DNA from: Streptomyces sp. CC228A
GTDB lineage: Bacteria; Actinomycetota; Actinomycetes; Streptomycetales; Streptomycetaceae
Assembly (NCBI RefSeq): GCF_021390935.1
Contig: NZ_JAJPUI010000002.1
Coordinates: forward strand, 186,001 to 250,000
Direction: 5' to 3'
DNA length: 64,000 bases
Position numbers and translations under genes: made by a program. This document shows, piece by piece, positions 20,150 to 28,712 of this stretch (position 1 is the stretch's first letter; each line of letters starts with the position of its first letter). The notes below the pieces were generated by a model. That model had not been told where the DNA came from. It saw only the letters and a program-made list of their open reading frames with translations, and searched no databases.

Positions 20150-21000
20150 ACGGCGCCCGGGGCGGCCGGCCCGGCGACCCGGCGTCCACCGCCGCGCTGC
20201 CGCGCGCCGACTTCGGCGCCCCCGGGACGACAGCCGCGCGCTGCCGCCGGCGGGCGCTCCTCCGAGGCCCGCACGCCGCTGTACGACACGCTGGAGACCG
20301 ACTGGTTCCACGGCCAGCAGGCGGGCCAGCAGCCGCAGCCCGGTCCGCAGGGCCCGGTGCAGCCCGGCCCCGGCCGCCAGGACCGCCCCGCACCGCAGGG
20401 CCAGGGACGGCCGGGCGGTGGCGACCGGTACCCGATGCACGACCAGACCGTGCCGACCCCGGCCCTGCCGCAGCAGCCGCCCAGGGCCGCACCGCCCCGT
20501 CGCTGCCGGCGCCGGCCTCGGGGCCCGCCGCGGCCGACAGCCGCACCGGCGCCCCGGCCCCGCTGGACCGCGGCCGGTTCGGCCAGGGCGCGGGTCCCGC
20601 CGGGCGGCAGCCGTTCGGCCAGGACGGCGGTGCCCAGGGCCGCGGCCAGGGTCTGCACCGGAACGGCCAGGCCGGCGGCTCGGACGCGTCCACCACGGGT
20701 TCGTGGCGGGTCACCCCCAACGACGAGCTGAGCCGCCAGGCGGAGCGCGCGCGCAAGCCCGCGGCCGGCGGGGTCACCACCTCGGGTCTCCCCCGCCGGG
20801 TGCCCCGTGCCAACCTGGTACCGGGCACCGCGCAGGACACCCCGCAGGAGACCGGTCCGCAGGTGTCCCGGGCCCCCGACGACGTGCGGGGCCGGCTGAC
20901 GAACCTGCGGCGCGGTATCCAGCAGGGGCGCCAGGCTGGTTCCGGCAACACGGGAAGCTTCAATGTCGGCAGCACTCACCCGCAGGAGCGTGAGTTTTGA
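20150..21000 (+). other. Out-of-frame remainder of the CvnA tail
   Basis: Reading through 20,100-20,490 gives good tail sequence only if one base is added near 20,117-20,121 (CCCC), 20,224-20,228 (GGG), 20,257-20,260 and 20,479-20,482 (CCC). The corrected frame yields TPLYDTLETDWFHGQQ and then SGLPRRVPRANLVPGTAQ and VSRAPDDVRGRLTNLRRG, matching the C-terminus of the second kinase, and stops at 21000 where it meets the roadblock gene as TTGA. Four missing bases within 370 bp, all in or beside short C or G runs, look like sequencing error. Confidence 0.75.
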
Positions 21001-21419
21001 GCGTGATGAGCCAGGCAGCGCAGAACCTGAACTGGTTGATCACCAGCTTCGTGGACAACACCCCCGGGGTGTCGCACACGGTGGTGGTCTCCGCCGACGG
21101 ACTGCTGCTGGCCATGTCCGACGGCTTCCCCCGCGACCGCGCCGACCAGCTGGCGGCCGTCGCCTCCGGGCTGACCTCGCTGACCCAGGGCGCGTCCCGG
21201 ATCTTCGAGAGCGGCCCGGTCAACCAGACCGTCGTGGAGATGGAGCGCGGCTTCCTCTTCATCATGTCCGTCTCCGACGGGTCCTCGCTGGCCGTGCTCG
21301 CCCACCCCGAGTGCGACATCGGCCTCGTGGGCTACGAGATGGCGCTGCTGGTGGACCGCGCCGGCAGCGTCCTGACCCCTGACCTCCGCGCGGAGCTCCA
21401 GGGGAACCTGCTCAACTAG
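20997..21419 (+). CDS. cvnB: Roadblock/LC7 domain protein of conservon 1 (CvnB)
   Basis: 140 residues, SVMSQAAQNLNWLITSFVDN after the initiator, then VVVSADGLLLAMSDGFPRD and GASRIFESGPVNQTVVEMER. This is the roadblock fold, usually a regulator of the partner small GTPase. TTG 20997 is chosen because it overlaps the corrected cvnA stop (TTGA) and aligns with the GTG start of the second copy; GTG 21003 and ATG 21006 are alternatives. Nearly identical to the second-operon copy. Confidence 0.9.
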   Translation: MSVMSQAAQNLNWLITSFVDNTPGVSHTVVVSADGLLLAMSDGFPRDRADQLAAVASGLTSLTQGASRIFESGPVNQTVVEMERGFLFIMSVSDGSSLAVLAHPECDIGLVGYEMALLVDRAGSVLTPDLRAELQGNLLN

Positions 21420-21560
21420 CGGACCAGGCGGGTATGCCCCATCCATACCCGCCTGTTGTCTTGTGTCGTCTTCGCTACCACCCGTCGGCCGCCCCATCCG
21501 GCCCCCCACCGGCCCAGTCAGACGGCAATCAGACCACCTGCTGTCACGACCGGAGGATTC

Positions 21561-21971
21561 ATGACCCCGCCCACCGCCTCTCACGATCCCTACGGCGCGT
21601 CGCTGCACGACGCGTCGTACGGGGACGAGGGCGATCAGCCGCTGGTTCGCCCCTACGCGATGACCGGCGGCCGCACCCGGCCCCGGTACCAGCTCGCCAT
21701 CGAGGCGCTGGTGTCGACCACGGCCGACCCTGCGCACCTGTCCACGCTGCTGCCCGAGCACCAGCGGATCTGCCACCTCTGCCGTGAGGTGAAGTCCGTG
21801 GCCGAGGTGTCGGCGCTGCTGTCGATGCCGCTCGGCGTGGCCAGGATCCTCGTCGCCGACCTGGCGGAGGCGGGCATGGTGGCGATCCACCAGCCAGGCA
21901 ATGGAGAGGCCGGCGGCACGCCGGATGTGACGCTGCTCGAAAGGGTGCTCAGTGGACTTCGCAAGCTCTAG
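21561..21971 (+). CDS. cvnC: DUF742 protein of conservon 1 (CvnC)
   Basis: 136 residues starting MTPPTASHDPYGASLHDASY. The DUF742 core begins at LVRPYAMTGGRTRPRYQLAI and includes PEHQRICHLCREVKSVAEVS and LPLGVARILVADLAEAG-like helix-turn-helix features. CGGAGGATTC precedes the ATG. Its 3' end overlaps cvnD by 20 bases, so translation is coupled. Role in the conservon is thought to be as an adaptor between sensor and GTPase; direct evidence is outside this sequence. Confidence 0.9.
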   Translation: MTPPTASHDPYGASLHDASYGDEGDQPLVRPYAMTGGRTRPRYQLAIEALVSTTADPAHLSTLLPEHQRICHLCREVKSVAEVSALLSMPLGVARILVADLAEAGMVAIHQPGNGEAGGTPDVTLLERVLSGLRKL

Positions 21972-22542
21972 CGGCGGTACGGCTGCGGGAGGCCGGTCGA
22001 CCACCAGCGCGAAGATCGTGGTGGCGGGTGGCTTCGGCGTGGGCAAGACCACGTTCGTCGGCGCCGTCTCGGAGATCAACCCGCTGCGTACCGAGGCCGT
22101 CATGACCTCGGCGTCGGCGGGGATCGACGACCTGACGCACACCGGCGGCAAGACGACGACGACCGTCGCCATGGACTTCGGCCGGATCACCCTGGACCAG
22201 GACCTGATCCTCTACCTCTTCGGTACCCCCGGCCAGGACCGCTTCTGGTTCATGTGGGACGACCTCGTACGCGGCGCCATCGGCGCCGTCGTCCTCGTCG
22301 ACACCCGCCGCCTCGCCGACTGCTTCCCCGCCGTCGACTACTTCGAGAACAGCGGCCTCCCCTTCGTCATCGCCCTCAACGGCTTCGACGGACACCAGCC
22401 CTACACCCCCGACGAGGTCCGCGAAGCCCTCCAGATCGGCCCCGACACCCCCATCATCACCACCGACGCCCGCCACCGCGCCGACGCCAAGAGCGCGCTC
22501 ATCACCCTGGTCGAGCACGCCCTCATGGCCCGGCTGAAGTAG
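21952..22542 (+). CDS. cvnD: Small GTPase of conservon 1 (CvnD)
   Basis: 196-residue Ras-like GTPase. Walker A is GGFGVGKTT (near residues 26-34), switch/G3 region is LFGTPGQDRFWFMWDD, and ALNGFDG stands where NKxD would be expected. GTG start lies inside cvnC. The final 388 bp are identical to the second GTPase gene, far beyond what protein conservation needs. CvnD with CvnB is expected to relay the membrane sensor's state. Confidence 0.93.
   Translation: MDFASSSGGTAAGGRSTTSAKIVVAGGFGVGKTTFVGAVSEINPLRTEAVMTSASAGIDDLTHTGGKTTTTVAMDFGRITLDQDLILYLFGTPGQDRFWFMWDDLVRGAIGAVVLVDTRRLADCFPAVDYFENSGLPFVIALNGFDGHQPYTPDEVREALQIGPDTPIITTDARHRADAKSALITLVEHALMARLK
22149..22536 (+). repeat. 388-bp segment identical to 27642-28029
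   Basis: By line-by-line reading, the two GTPase genes are identical from the CAAGACGACG within codon ~66 to the last shared CGGCTG, offset 5,493 bp. The identity includes third codon positions and stops sharply at both gene ends. Confidence 0.9.
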
Positions 22543-22622
22543 GGCGCCCGGTTTCGTCGACTCCGTGGGGCGGATATTCAAGTAGACGTACCTATACGGA
22601 AGTTGTCGTAGGCATTCAGTGA

Positions 22623-22650
22623 GCGGGCTGTGTCCTCGGACACGGCCCGC
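22623..22650 (+). terminator. Hairpin after conservon 1
   Basis: GCGGGCTGTGTCC (22623-22635) pairs with GGACACGGCCCGC (22638-22650) with one mismatch. Confidence 0.55.
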
Positions 22651-22731
22651 CGCCGCGTTCATAACGTTTCGACAGAGAATTGCGGGGGGACGGACACGAC
22701 CCGCATCCACCTGGTGCCGCTGCGCTCACAT

Positions 22732-22755
22732 GAGCCCCGCCTTTTGACGGGGCTC
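22732..22755 (+). terminator. Rho-independent-like terminator between the conservons
   Basis: GAGCCCCG (22732-22739) and CGGGGCTC (22748-22755) flank a CCTTTTGA loop and are followed by GCTCTTTA. The region 22,756-22,923 is AT-richer and probably carries the promoter of the second conservon. Confidence 0.65.
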
Positions 22756-22923
22756 GCTCTTTATGCCCGTTTTATCGGCCCTGCGGACCGAGGGTAATCC
22801 CCCGATCGGGCTGTTTGGAGCGCGGCAGCTTTACGTGCTGCAATGCACGAACTTCCGAGTAGTACGGCTCTGAACAGAAGAACGGCACAACCTAGGTGCC
22901 GACGCCGAGAGGTTGTTGGTCGA

Positions 22924-25900
22924 GTGAGGCGAAGCACGAAGAGCGCCGCTGAGCAGCAGGCACGGGGGAACTTCACCCCCCGCGCGGCGGCGTCGCCTGC
23001 GGACGCGCCCGTAACGCCCCCACCGGCCGGTCCCGCCGGCGGCGGGAGCGCCAGTCGGCTGTCCCCGCGCAACTGGCACGTGGCCACCCGCCTGAACGCG
23101 ATCCTGCTGGTGCCCGTGCTGGTCGGCCTGGTCATGGGCGGCTTCCAGGTGACGGCGTCGGTCGACACCTGGCAGGAGGCCCGCGACGCGGAGAAGACCG
23201 CGCGGATCGTGCAGGCCGCGGCCGAGTACGGCCAGGCCCTGCTCAACGAGCGCGACCTCACCGCAGAGCCGCTCCTCACCGCGAGCAGCGCGGCCGACCG
23301 CGAGGCGGACGCCGTCACGGAGGCGTACGCCGCCACCGACGCCGCCAAGCTGAAGTTCGACACCGCGGTGCAGGACATGCCCTCCGGACAGGGCCTGGAA
23401 CGCCGCCTCGACCTCTTCCGCAAGGAGGAGCCGACCCTCGGCGACCTGCGCAAGGCCGCGTACACCAAGGCCCTGGACCCGGTGCAGACCGAAGAGGGCT
23501 ACGTCAAGGTCCAGCACTACCTGATGGAGTTCGCCAACGAGCTCGGCCTCGGCACCGGCAACGTCACCAGCTACGGCCGCACCGTCTACGCCATCCAGCT
23601 CGCCAAGGCCGCCGGGTCGCTCCAGCGCTCGATCGGCATGCACCTGCTGCTGCGGCCGAGCAAGGACGACGCGGTCTTCCGCGAGCAGTCCAAGGCGTTC
23701 AACTCGTACAAGTACCTGGAGAACATCGCCATCGGCGAATTCGTCTCCGGCGGTACCGAGGCGGACGTCCAGCGGCTGACCGACGTCATGACCCGCAAGG
23801 CGCAGGACGGCGCCAAGGACTTCCAGACCGCCGGCGTGCAGCCGCCGGTCGCGGAGAACGCCTCCGGGCAGAAGTCGATATTCGACGGCATGGCCAACGC
23901 GATCGGCCTGGCCGAGGACGCCGACGACATCGAGGCGCTGAAGAAGCGCAAGACCGGCGGCGTCACCCCCGAGACGTGGATGGCCGTCGCCACCGGCAAG
24001 TTCGAGGGCTACTCCGAGGTGGAGAAGGAGCTCCTCGACAAGGCCGTGACCGAGGCCGCGACGATCGCCGACGACGCCCGCAACGACGCCTTCATCAACG
24101 GCGGCATCGTCGTGGTCGCCCTGCTCGCCGCGTTCATCCTGGCCGGCATGATGGCCCGGCAGATGAGCCGCTCGATGCGCCGGCTGCGGCACGCCGCCCT
24201 CGGCATCGCCGAGCAGCGCCTGCCGATGCTGGTCGACCAGCTGTCGCGCACCGAGCCCGGCAAGGTCGACACCCGCGTGGAGCCGATCCCGATCGACACC
24301 CAGGACGAGATCGGCGAGGTCGCGCGCGCCTTCGACCAGGTCCACCGCGAGGCCGTCCGACTGGCCGCCGAGCAGGCCCTGCTGCGGGGCAACGTCAACG
24401 CGATCTTCACCAACCTCTCGCGGCGCAACCAGTCGCTGATCGAGGGCCAGCTGACCCTGATCACGGACCTCGAGAACAACGAGGCCGACCCGGACCAGCT
24501 GGAGAACCTCTTCAAGCTCGACCACCTCGCGACGCGCATGCGCCGCAACGGCGAGAACCTCCTCATCCTCGCGGGCGAGGAGCCCGGCCGGCGCTGGGAC
24601 CAGCCGGTCCCGCTGGTCGACGTCATGCGGGCCGCCGCCTCCGAGGTGGAGCAGTACGAGCGCATCGAGCTGTCGGGCGTCCCCGAGGCGGAGATCCACG
24701 GCCAGGCCGTGACCGACCTCGTGCACCTGCTGGCCGAGCTGCTGGAGAACGCCACGACGTTCTCGTCGCCGCAGACCAAGGTGCGCGTCACCGCGACCCG
24801 ACTGCCCGACGGCCGCGTCATGGTCGAGATCCACGACAAGGGCATCGGCCTGACCGCCGAGGACTTCGCGGACATCAACCACAAGCTGGCCAACCCGCCG
24901 ACCGTGGACGCCGCGGTGTCCCAGCGCATGGGCCTCTTCGTGGTCGGCCGCCTCTCGGCCCGGCACGGCATCCGCGTGCAGCTGCGCCCGTCCGGCGAGC
25001 AGGCCGGCACGACGTCGCTGGTCATGCTCCCGGACGCGATCACCCACGGCGGTGGCGGCGAGCCGGCGATGGGCGACTTCACCGTCTCGCAGATGATCCC
25101 GGAGCAGCAGGGGTACGAGCCCGCTGCCGCCCCGATGCGGACGGCGGCGGAGCTCGGCTTCGACGACTCCCGCTACGAGCAGCAGGACGGCGCCTCGCTG
25201 GACCCGGTGGGCCGCTCCCTCATGCGCGGGGAGCGTCGCGCCACGCTCGGCGCCCAGCTCCACGGCCAGGACGACGGCGGCGACCCGCAGCAGCAGGCGT
25301 ACGGCCAGGACCGGGACGGCTACGGCCAGGAGCAGGACGGCTACGGCCGCGACGGCTACGAGCAGGCCCCGTACGAGCAGCACGGGGCCCGGGACGGCGG
25401 GCAGGACCCGTACGGCTCCCAGGAGCCGTACGAGGGCCAGGCGCCGTACGGGAACGGCGGCGGCCAGGACGGCCCTGCCGACCAGGCGTACGGCCACGAA
25501 CAGGCCCCGTACGGCCAGGAGGGCGGCTACGGCGCCCAGCCCGGCTACGACGAGTACGGCGCCCAGGGCGGCTACCAGGCCCCCGCGGAGCCCGAGTACG
25601 GCGGCGCCGGCGGCTACCGGGACGGCGCCGAGCAGTACGGCGACGGCTATCAGGACGGCGGCGCGCAACGGTCCGGTGAGTACCCGCAGCCCTCGGCATA
25701 TGCGGAAGGCGGTTTCGGCAACCCCGACGCCGACCGGCAGCCGTACGGCGACGGGTTCGACTCCCGGTCCCACCAGGGTGACTGGCCGGACCAGGGCGGC
25801 CACTCCGGCGGCTATGCGGGCGGTTACGGTGCGGATACGGAATCTGCCCAGGGCGCTCCCGCGAACGACCGGGACCGCGTAGGCTTCGACCATCCGGGTT

Positions 25901-26400
25901 CCGCCCAGGAGACCGATCACGAGCACCAGCTGACCGACGCGGGCCTTCCGCGCCGGGGCAGCAGGCGGCCCGCGGACCACCAGGGCCAGGACCGGGACCG
26001 GCAGGACACGCCGGGCAGGGGGGCCGAGTCGGCCCCGCAGGCCCAGCAGGTCCGGCAGGAACCGCAGACGCAGAGCGAGGCGGGCGGCTCCGACGACTGG
26101 CGTTCGGCGAACGACGAGCGCTGGCAGCGGGCCACCAAGCTGAGGGATCCGAAGGCCGGTGGAGTGACGGCCTCCGGACTGCCCCGGCGGGTCCCCAAGG
26201 CGAACCTGATGGAGGGGACCGCCGAGCAGACCCCGCAGGGCGGCCCACAGGTCTCCCGCGCACCCGAGGACGTCCGCGGCAGGTTGAGCAATCTGCGGCG
26301 GGGTGTCCTGCAGGGACGCAACGCGGGGACGGACATGAACGGACCGGCCACTTACGATCGACCCAGTGGCCCGGGTAGTACCTACAACCAGGAGCGTTAG
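22924..26400 (+). CDS. cvnA: Nitrate/nitrite-sensor-like histidine-kinase protein of conservon 2 (CvnA)
   Basis: 1158 residues from GTG 22924 (VRRSTKSAAEQQARGNFTP); a GAGAGGTTG lies upstream much as for the first kinase. TM1 is near residues 56-73 (LNAILLVPVLVGLVMGGF), TM2 near 389-410, then HAMP, FKLDHLATRMRRNGENL (near 528), HLLAELLENATTF (near 600) and EIHDKGIGL. From about residue 730 comes a Tyr-Gly-Gln-rich low-complexity tail with many APYGQ/DGYGQ units, ending in SGLPRRVPKANLMEGTAEQ and APEDVRGRLSNLRRG. Unlike its neighbour the frame is intact. Confidence 0.92.
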   Translation: MRRSTKSAAEQQARGNFTPRAAASPADAPVTPPPAGPAGGGSASRLSPRNWHVATRLNAILLVPVLVGLVMGGFQVTASVDTWQEARDAEKTARIVQAAAEYGQALLNERDLTAEPLLTASSAADREADAVTEAYAATDAAKLKFDTAVQDMPSGQGLERRLDLFRKEEPTLGDLRKAAYTKALDPVQTEEGYVKVQHYLMEFANELGLGTGNVTSYGRTVYAIQLAKAAGSLQRSIGMHLLLRPSKDDAVFREQSKAFNSYKYLENIAIGEFVSGGTEADVQRLTDVMTRKAQDGAKDFQTAGVQPPVAENASGQKSIFDGMANAIGLAEDADDIEALKKRKTGGVTPETWMAVATGKFEGYSEVEKELLDKAVTEAATIADDARNDAFINGGIVVVALLAAFILAGMMARQMSRSMRRLRHAALGIAEQRLPMLVDQLSRTEPGKVDTRVEPIPIDTQDEIGEVARAFDQVHREAVRLAAEQALLRGNVNAIFTNLSRRNQSLIEGQLTLITDLENNEADPDQLENLFKLDHLATRMRRNGENLLILAGEEPGRRWDQPVPLVDVMRAAASEVEQYERIELSGVPEAEIHGQAVTDLVHLLAELLENATTFSSPQTKVRVTATRLPDGRVMVEIHDKGIGLTAEDFADINHKLANPPTVDAAVSQRMGLFVVGRLSARHGIRVQLRPSGEQAGTTSLVMLPDAITHGGGGEPAMGDFTVSQMIPEQQGYEPAAAPMRTAAELGFDDSRYEQQDGASLDPVGRSLMRGERRATLGAQLHGQDDGGDPQQQAYGQDRDGYGQEQDGYGRDGYEQAPYEQHGARDGGQDPYGSQEPYEGQAPYGNGGGQDGPADQAYGHEQAPYGQEGGYGAQPGYDEYGAQGGYQAPAEPEYGGAGGYRDGAEQYGDGYQDGGAQRSGEYPQPSAYAEGGFGNPDADRQPYGDGFDSRSHQGDWPDQGGHSGGYAGGYGADTESAQGAPANDRDRVGFDHPGSAQETDHEHQLTDAGLPRRGSRRPADHQGQDRDRQDTPGRGAESAPQAQQVRQEPQTQSEAGGSDDWRSANDERWQRATKLRDPKAGGVTASGLPRRVPKANLMEGTAEQTPQGGPQVSRAPEDVRGRLSNLRRGVLQGRNAGTDMNGPATYDRPSGPGSTYNQER

Positions 26401-26401
26401 T

Positions 26402-26824
26402 GTGAGCCCGATGAGCCAGGCGGCGCAGAATCTGAACTGGTTGATCACCAATTTCGTGGACAACACCCCCGGGGTGTCGCACACGGTGGTGGTCTCCGCC
26501 GACGGACTCCTGCTGGCGATGTCCGAGGGCTTCCCCCGGGACCGCGCCGACCAGCTGGCGGCCGTGGCCTCCGGGCTGACCTCGCTGACCCAGGGCGCGT
26601 CCCGGATCTTCGAGGGCGGTCTGGTCAACCAGACGGTCGTGGAGATGGAGCGCGGCTTCCTCTTCATCATGTCCATCTCCGACGGCTCCTCGCTGGCCGT
26701 GCTCGCCCACCCGGACGCCGACATCGGCCTCGTGGGCTACGAGATGGCGCTGCTGGTGGACCGCGCCGGCAGCGTCCTGACCCCTGACCTCCGCGCGGAA
26801 CTGCAAGGCAGTCTTCTCAACTAG
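26402..26824 (+). CDS. cvnB: Roadblock/LC7 domain protein of conservon 2 (CvnB)
   Basis: 140 residues, beginning VSPMSQAAQNLNWLITNFVD. It differs from the first copy at only a few residues (for instance FEGGLVNQ versus FESGPVNQ). GTG 26402 follows one base after the kinase stop. Roadblock fold, predicted partner of the adjacent GTPase. Confidence 0.92.
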   Translation: MSPMSQAAQNLNWLITNFVDNTPGVSHTVVVSADGLLLAMSEGFPRDRADQLAAVASGLTSLTQGASRIFEGGLVNQTVVEMERGFLFIMSISDGSSLAVLAHPDADIGLVGYEMALLVDRAGSVLTPDLRAELQGSLLN

Positions 26825-26918
26825 CAGATGAACCGTGCGTTTCTCGCCACCGCGCCTTAAGGTGCGGTGGCGCGGTTCAAGGGACATGGACCGGCGAACG
26901 GTAGTCGGAGGAGGAAAC

Positions 26919-27473
26919 GTGGCAACACCAGGCGGACATCAGGCGTACGACGGTGCGCATCTGTCGCAGGGTGAAGCGGACCGCTTCAACTTCCCCGCTG
27001 CGCCGGGCAGACAGGGCTACCAGCAGCCCTACCAGGACCCTTACCAGCCGCAGCAGCAGCAGCCGCAGCACGTGCGCAGTCAGCCGGCGCAGCGGCACCG
27101 CTCCGCGCCCGCGGGCGGCGGCACGGCTGCCCACAATCCCCTGGTCCGTCCGTACGCCATGACCGGCGGCCGGACGCGACCCCGGTACCAGCTCGCCATC
27201 GAGGCGCTGGTGTCGACCACGGCCGATCCGTCCCGGCTGGTCGGGCAGTTGCCCGAGCACCAGCGGATCTGCCGGCTGTGCTTCGAGATCAAGTCGGTGG
27301 CCGAGATCTCGGCACTTCTCTCCATCCCCCTCGGCGTCGCCCGGATCCTCGTCGCGGACCTGGCCGAGGCCGGACTTGTCGCCATCCACCAGCCCGGCGG
27401 TGACGAGGCCGCCGGCGGCCAGCCAGACGTGACACTGCTCGAAAGGGTGCTCAGTGGACTTCGCAAGCTCTAG
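26919..27473 (+). CDS. cvnC: DUF742 protein of conservon 2 (CvnC)
   Basis: 184 residues from GTG 26919, which has GGAGGAGGAAAC directly upstream; the longer open frame lacks such a site. The N-terminal 75 residues are Gln/Tyr/Pro rich (QQPYQDPYQPQQQQPQ), longer than in conservon 1. The DUF742 core starts NPLVRPYAMTGGRTRPRYQL. The last 20 bases overlap the GTPase gene. Confidence 0.9.
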   Translation: MATPGGHQAYDGAHLSQGEADRFNFPAAPGRQGYQQPYQDPYQPQQQQPQHVRSQPAQRHRSAPAGGGTAAHNPLVRPYAMTGGRTRPRYQLAIEALVSTTADPSRLVGQLPEHQRICRLCFEIKSVAEISALLSIPLGVARILVADLAEAGLVAIHQPGGDEAAGGQPDVTLLERVLSGLRKL

Positions 27474-28035
27474 CGGCGGTGCCACCCGCTCAACCACAAG
27501 CGCGAAGATCGTGGTGGCGGGTGGTTTCGGCGTGGGCAAGACCACGTTCGTCGGCGCCGTCTCGGAGATCAACCCGCTGCGTACCGAGGCCGTCATGACG
27601 TCCGCTTCCGCGGGGATCGACGACCTCACCCATACCGGCGACAAGACGACGACGACCGTCGCCATGGACTTCGGCCGGATCACCCTGGACCAGGACCTGA
27701 TCCTCTACCTCTTCGGTACCCCCGGCCAGGACCGCTTCTGGTTCATGTGGGACGACCTCGTACGCGGCGCCATCGGCGCCGTCGTCCTCGTCGACACCCG
27801 CCGCCTCGCCGACTGCTTCCCCGCCGTCGACTACTTCGAGAACAGCGGCCTCCCCTTCGTCATCGCCCTCAACGGCTTCGACGGACACCAGCCCTACACC
27901 CCCGACGAGGTCCGCGAAGCCCTCCAGATCGGCCCCGACACCCCCATCATCACCACCGACGCCCGCCACCGCGCCGACGCCAAGAGCGCGCTCATCACCC
28001 TGGTCGAGCACGCCCTCATGGCCCGGCTGCGGTAA
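27454..28035 (+). CDS. cvnD: Small GTPase of conservon 2 (CvnD)
   Basis: 193 residues with GGFGVGKTTFVGAVSEI and LFGTPGQDRFWFMWDD. Differs from the first GTPase only in the N-terminal linker, a few residues and the last codon. The 388-bp identical block suggests recent gene conversion. A strong hairpin follows. Confidence 0.93.
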   Translation: MDFASSSGGATRSTTSAKIVVAGGFGVGKTTFVGAVSEINPLRTEAVMTSASAGIDDLTHTGDKTTTTVAMDFGRITLDQDLILYLFGTPGQDRFWFMWDDLVRGAIGAVVLVDTRRLADCFPAVDYFENSGLPFVIALNGFDGHQPYTPDEVREALQIGPDTPIITTDARHRADAKSALITLVEHALMARLR

Positions 28036-28050
28036 GCACGCCGCACGTCC

Positions 28051-28093
28051 GCGAGAGGCCCGCGCACCCTTCCCGGTGCCGCGGGCCTCTCGC
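28051..28093 (+). terminator. Terminator after conservon 2
   Basis: GCGAGAGGCCCGCG pairs with CGCGGGCCTCTCGC, with a further ACC/GGT pairing across a one-base bulge, 15 bases past the GTPase stop. Confidence 0.75.
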
Positions 28094-28427
28094 GTACGCG
28101 GGCGTGCACCGGCGGTGCGCGGTACGAGGGGATGCCGGTGGTGCACGTGGTGGCCGCGGCGGCGGGCGGCGCGCGGGAGCCGGCAGGCGGCGCGCGGTGG
28201 TCGGCAGGCGGTGCGCGGGAGCCGCGGCGGTACTCCGTGGCCGCGGCGCTACTCCGTGGCCGCGGCGGTCAGGTACGTGCGGCGGAGGTGGGACCGGGGC
28301 GGTGCCCGATGGGCGCGGCGGTGCCGGGGCGGTGCCCGGTAGCGGGCGGCACTCTCGGCGGCCCGCTCGGCGGCCCGCTCGGCGGCCCGGGTGCGGGCAC
28401 CGGCGCGCACAGGCCCGCGGGCATGCG
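28094..28427. repeat. Gene-free spacer with short tandem repeats
   Basis: CTCGGCGGCCCG is repeated three times at 28354-28389; TACTCCGTGGCCGCGGCG occurs twice near 28,230-28,270. No coding frame is convincing. Confidence 0.5.
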
Positions 28428-28472
28428 GAAGGCCCCCGCACTCGCGCTGACGCGGCGGGTGCGGGGGCCTTC
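28428..28472 (-). terminator. Terminator after accE
   Basis: GAAGGCCCCCGCAC (28428-28441) and GTGCGGGGGCCTTC (28459-28472) are perfectly complementary, 17 bases beyond the accE stop. Confidence 0.75.
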
Positions 28473-28488
28473 GGGGTGCTGCGCGGGG

Positions 28489-28698
28489 TCAGCCCTGCCA
28501 GGAGTGCGGCGCCCGGAAACCGGACTGGCGCTCCAGGCGCCGCCAGCCGGCGGTGGAGCGGGCGGGGCGGGCAGGCCCGGCGGCGGGCCGGGCCGCGGCG
28601 CGGGCGAGGATGACCGCGGTGAGCGCGGCGAGTTCCTCGGGCGCGGCCTGGCCCTTCTCCACCCGGAGGAGGGAAGGGTCGGCGGTGGGCGTGGTCAC
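28489..28698 (-). CDS. accE: Acyl-CoA carboxylase epsilon subunit
   Basis: 69-residue accessory subunit of actinobacterial acyl-CoA carboxylase. Starts VTTPTADPSLLRVEKGQAAP, contains PEELAALTAVILARAAARP and ends in a Trp/Arg-rich segment (STAGWRRLERQSGFRAPHSW), typical of AccE/PccE. GTG 28698 is chosen because GAGGAG lies 6 bases upstream; a second GTG overlapping the accB stop is possible. Binds the beta-subunit hexamer and stimulates activity. Confidence 0.9.
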   Translation of the reverse strand: MTTPTADPSLLRVEKGQAAPEELAALTAVILARAAARPAAGPARPARSTAGWRRLERQSGFRAPHSWQG

Positions 28699-28712
28699 AG
28701 GGGGCTCCTCGG

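Noticed and set aside
17066..20440. Very long minus-strand open frame opposite the first conservon kinase
   Set aside because: Mirror frame of a GC-rich gene; composition of Leu/Val/Gly repeats without domains. The same holds for the 1297-codon frame opposite the second kinase.
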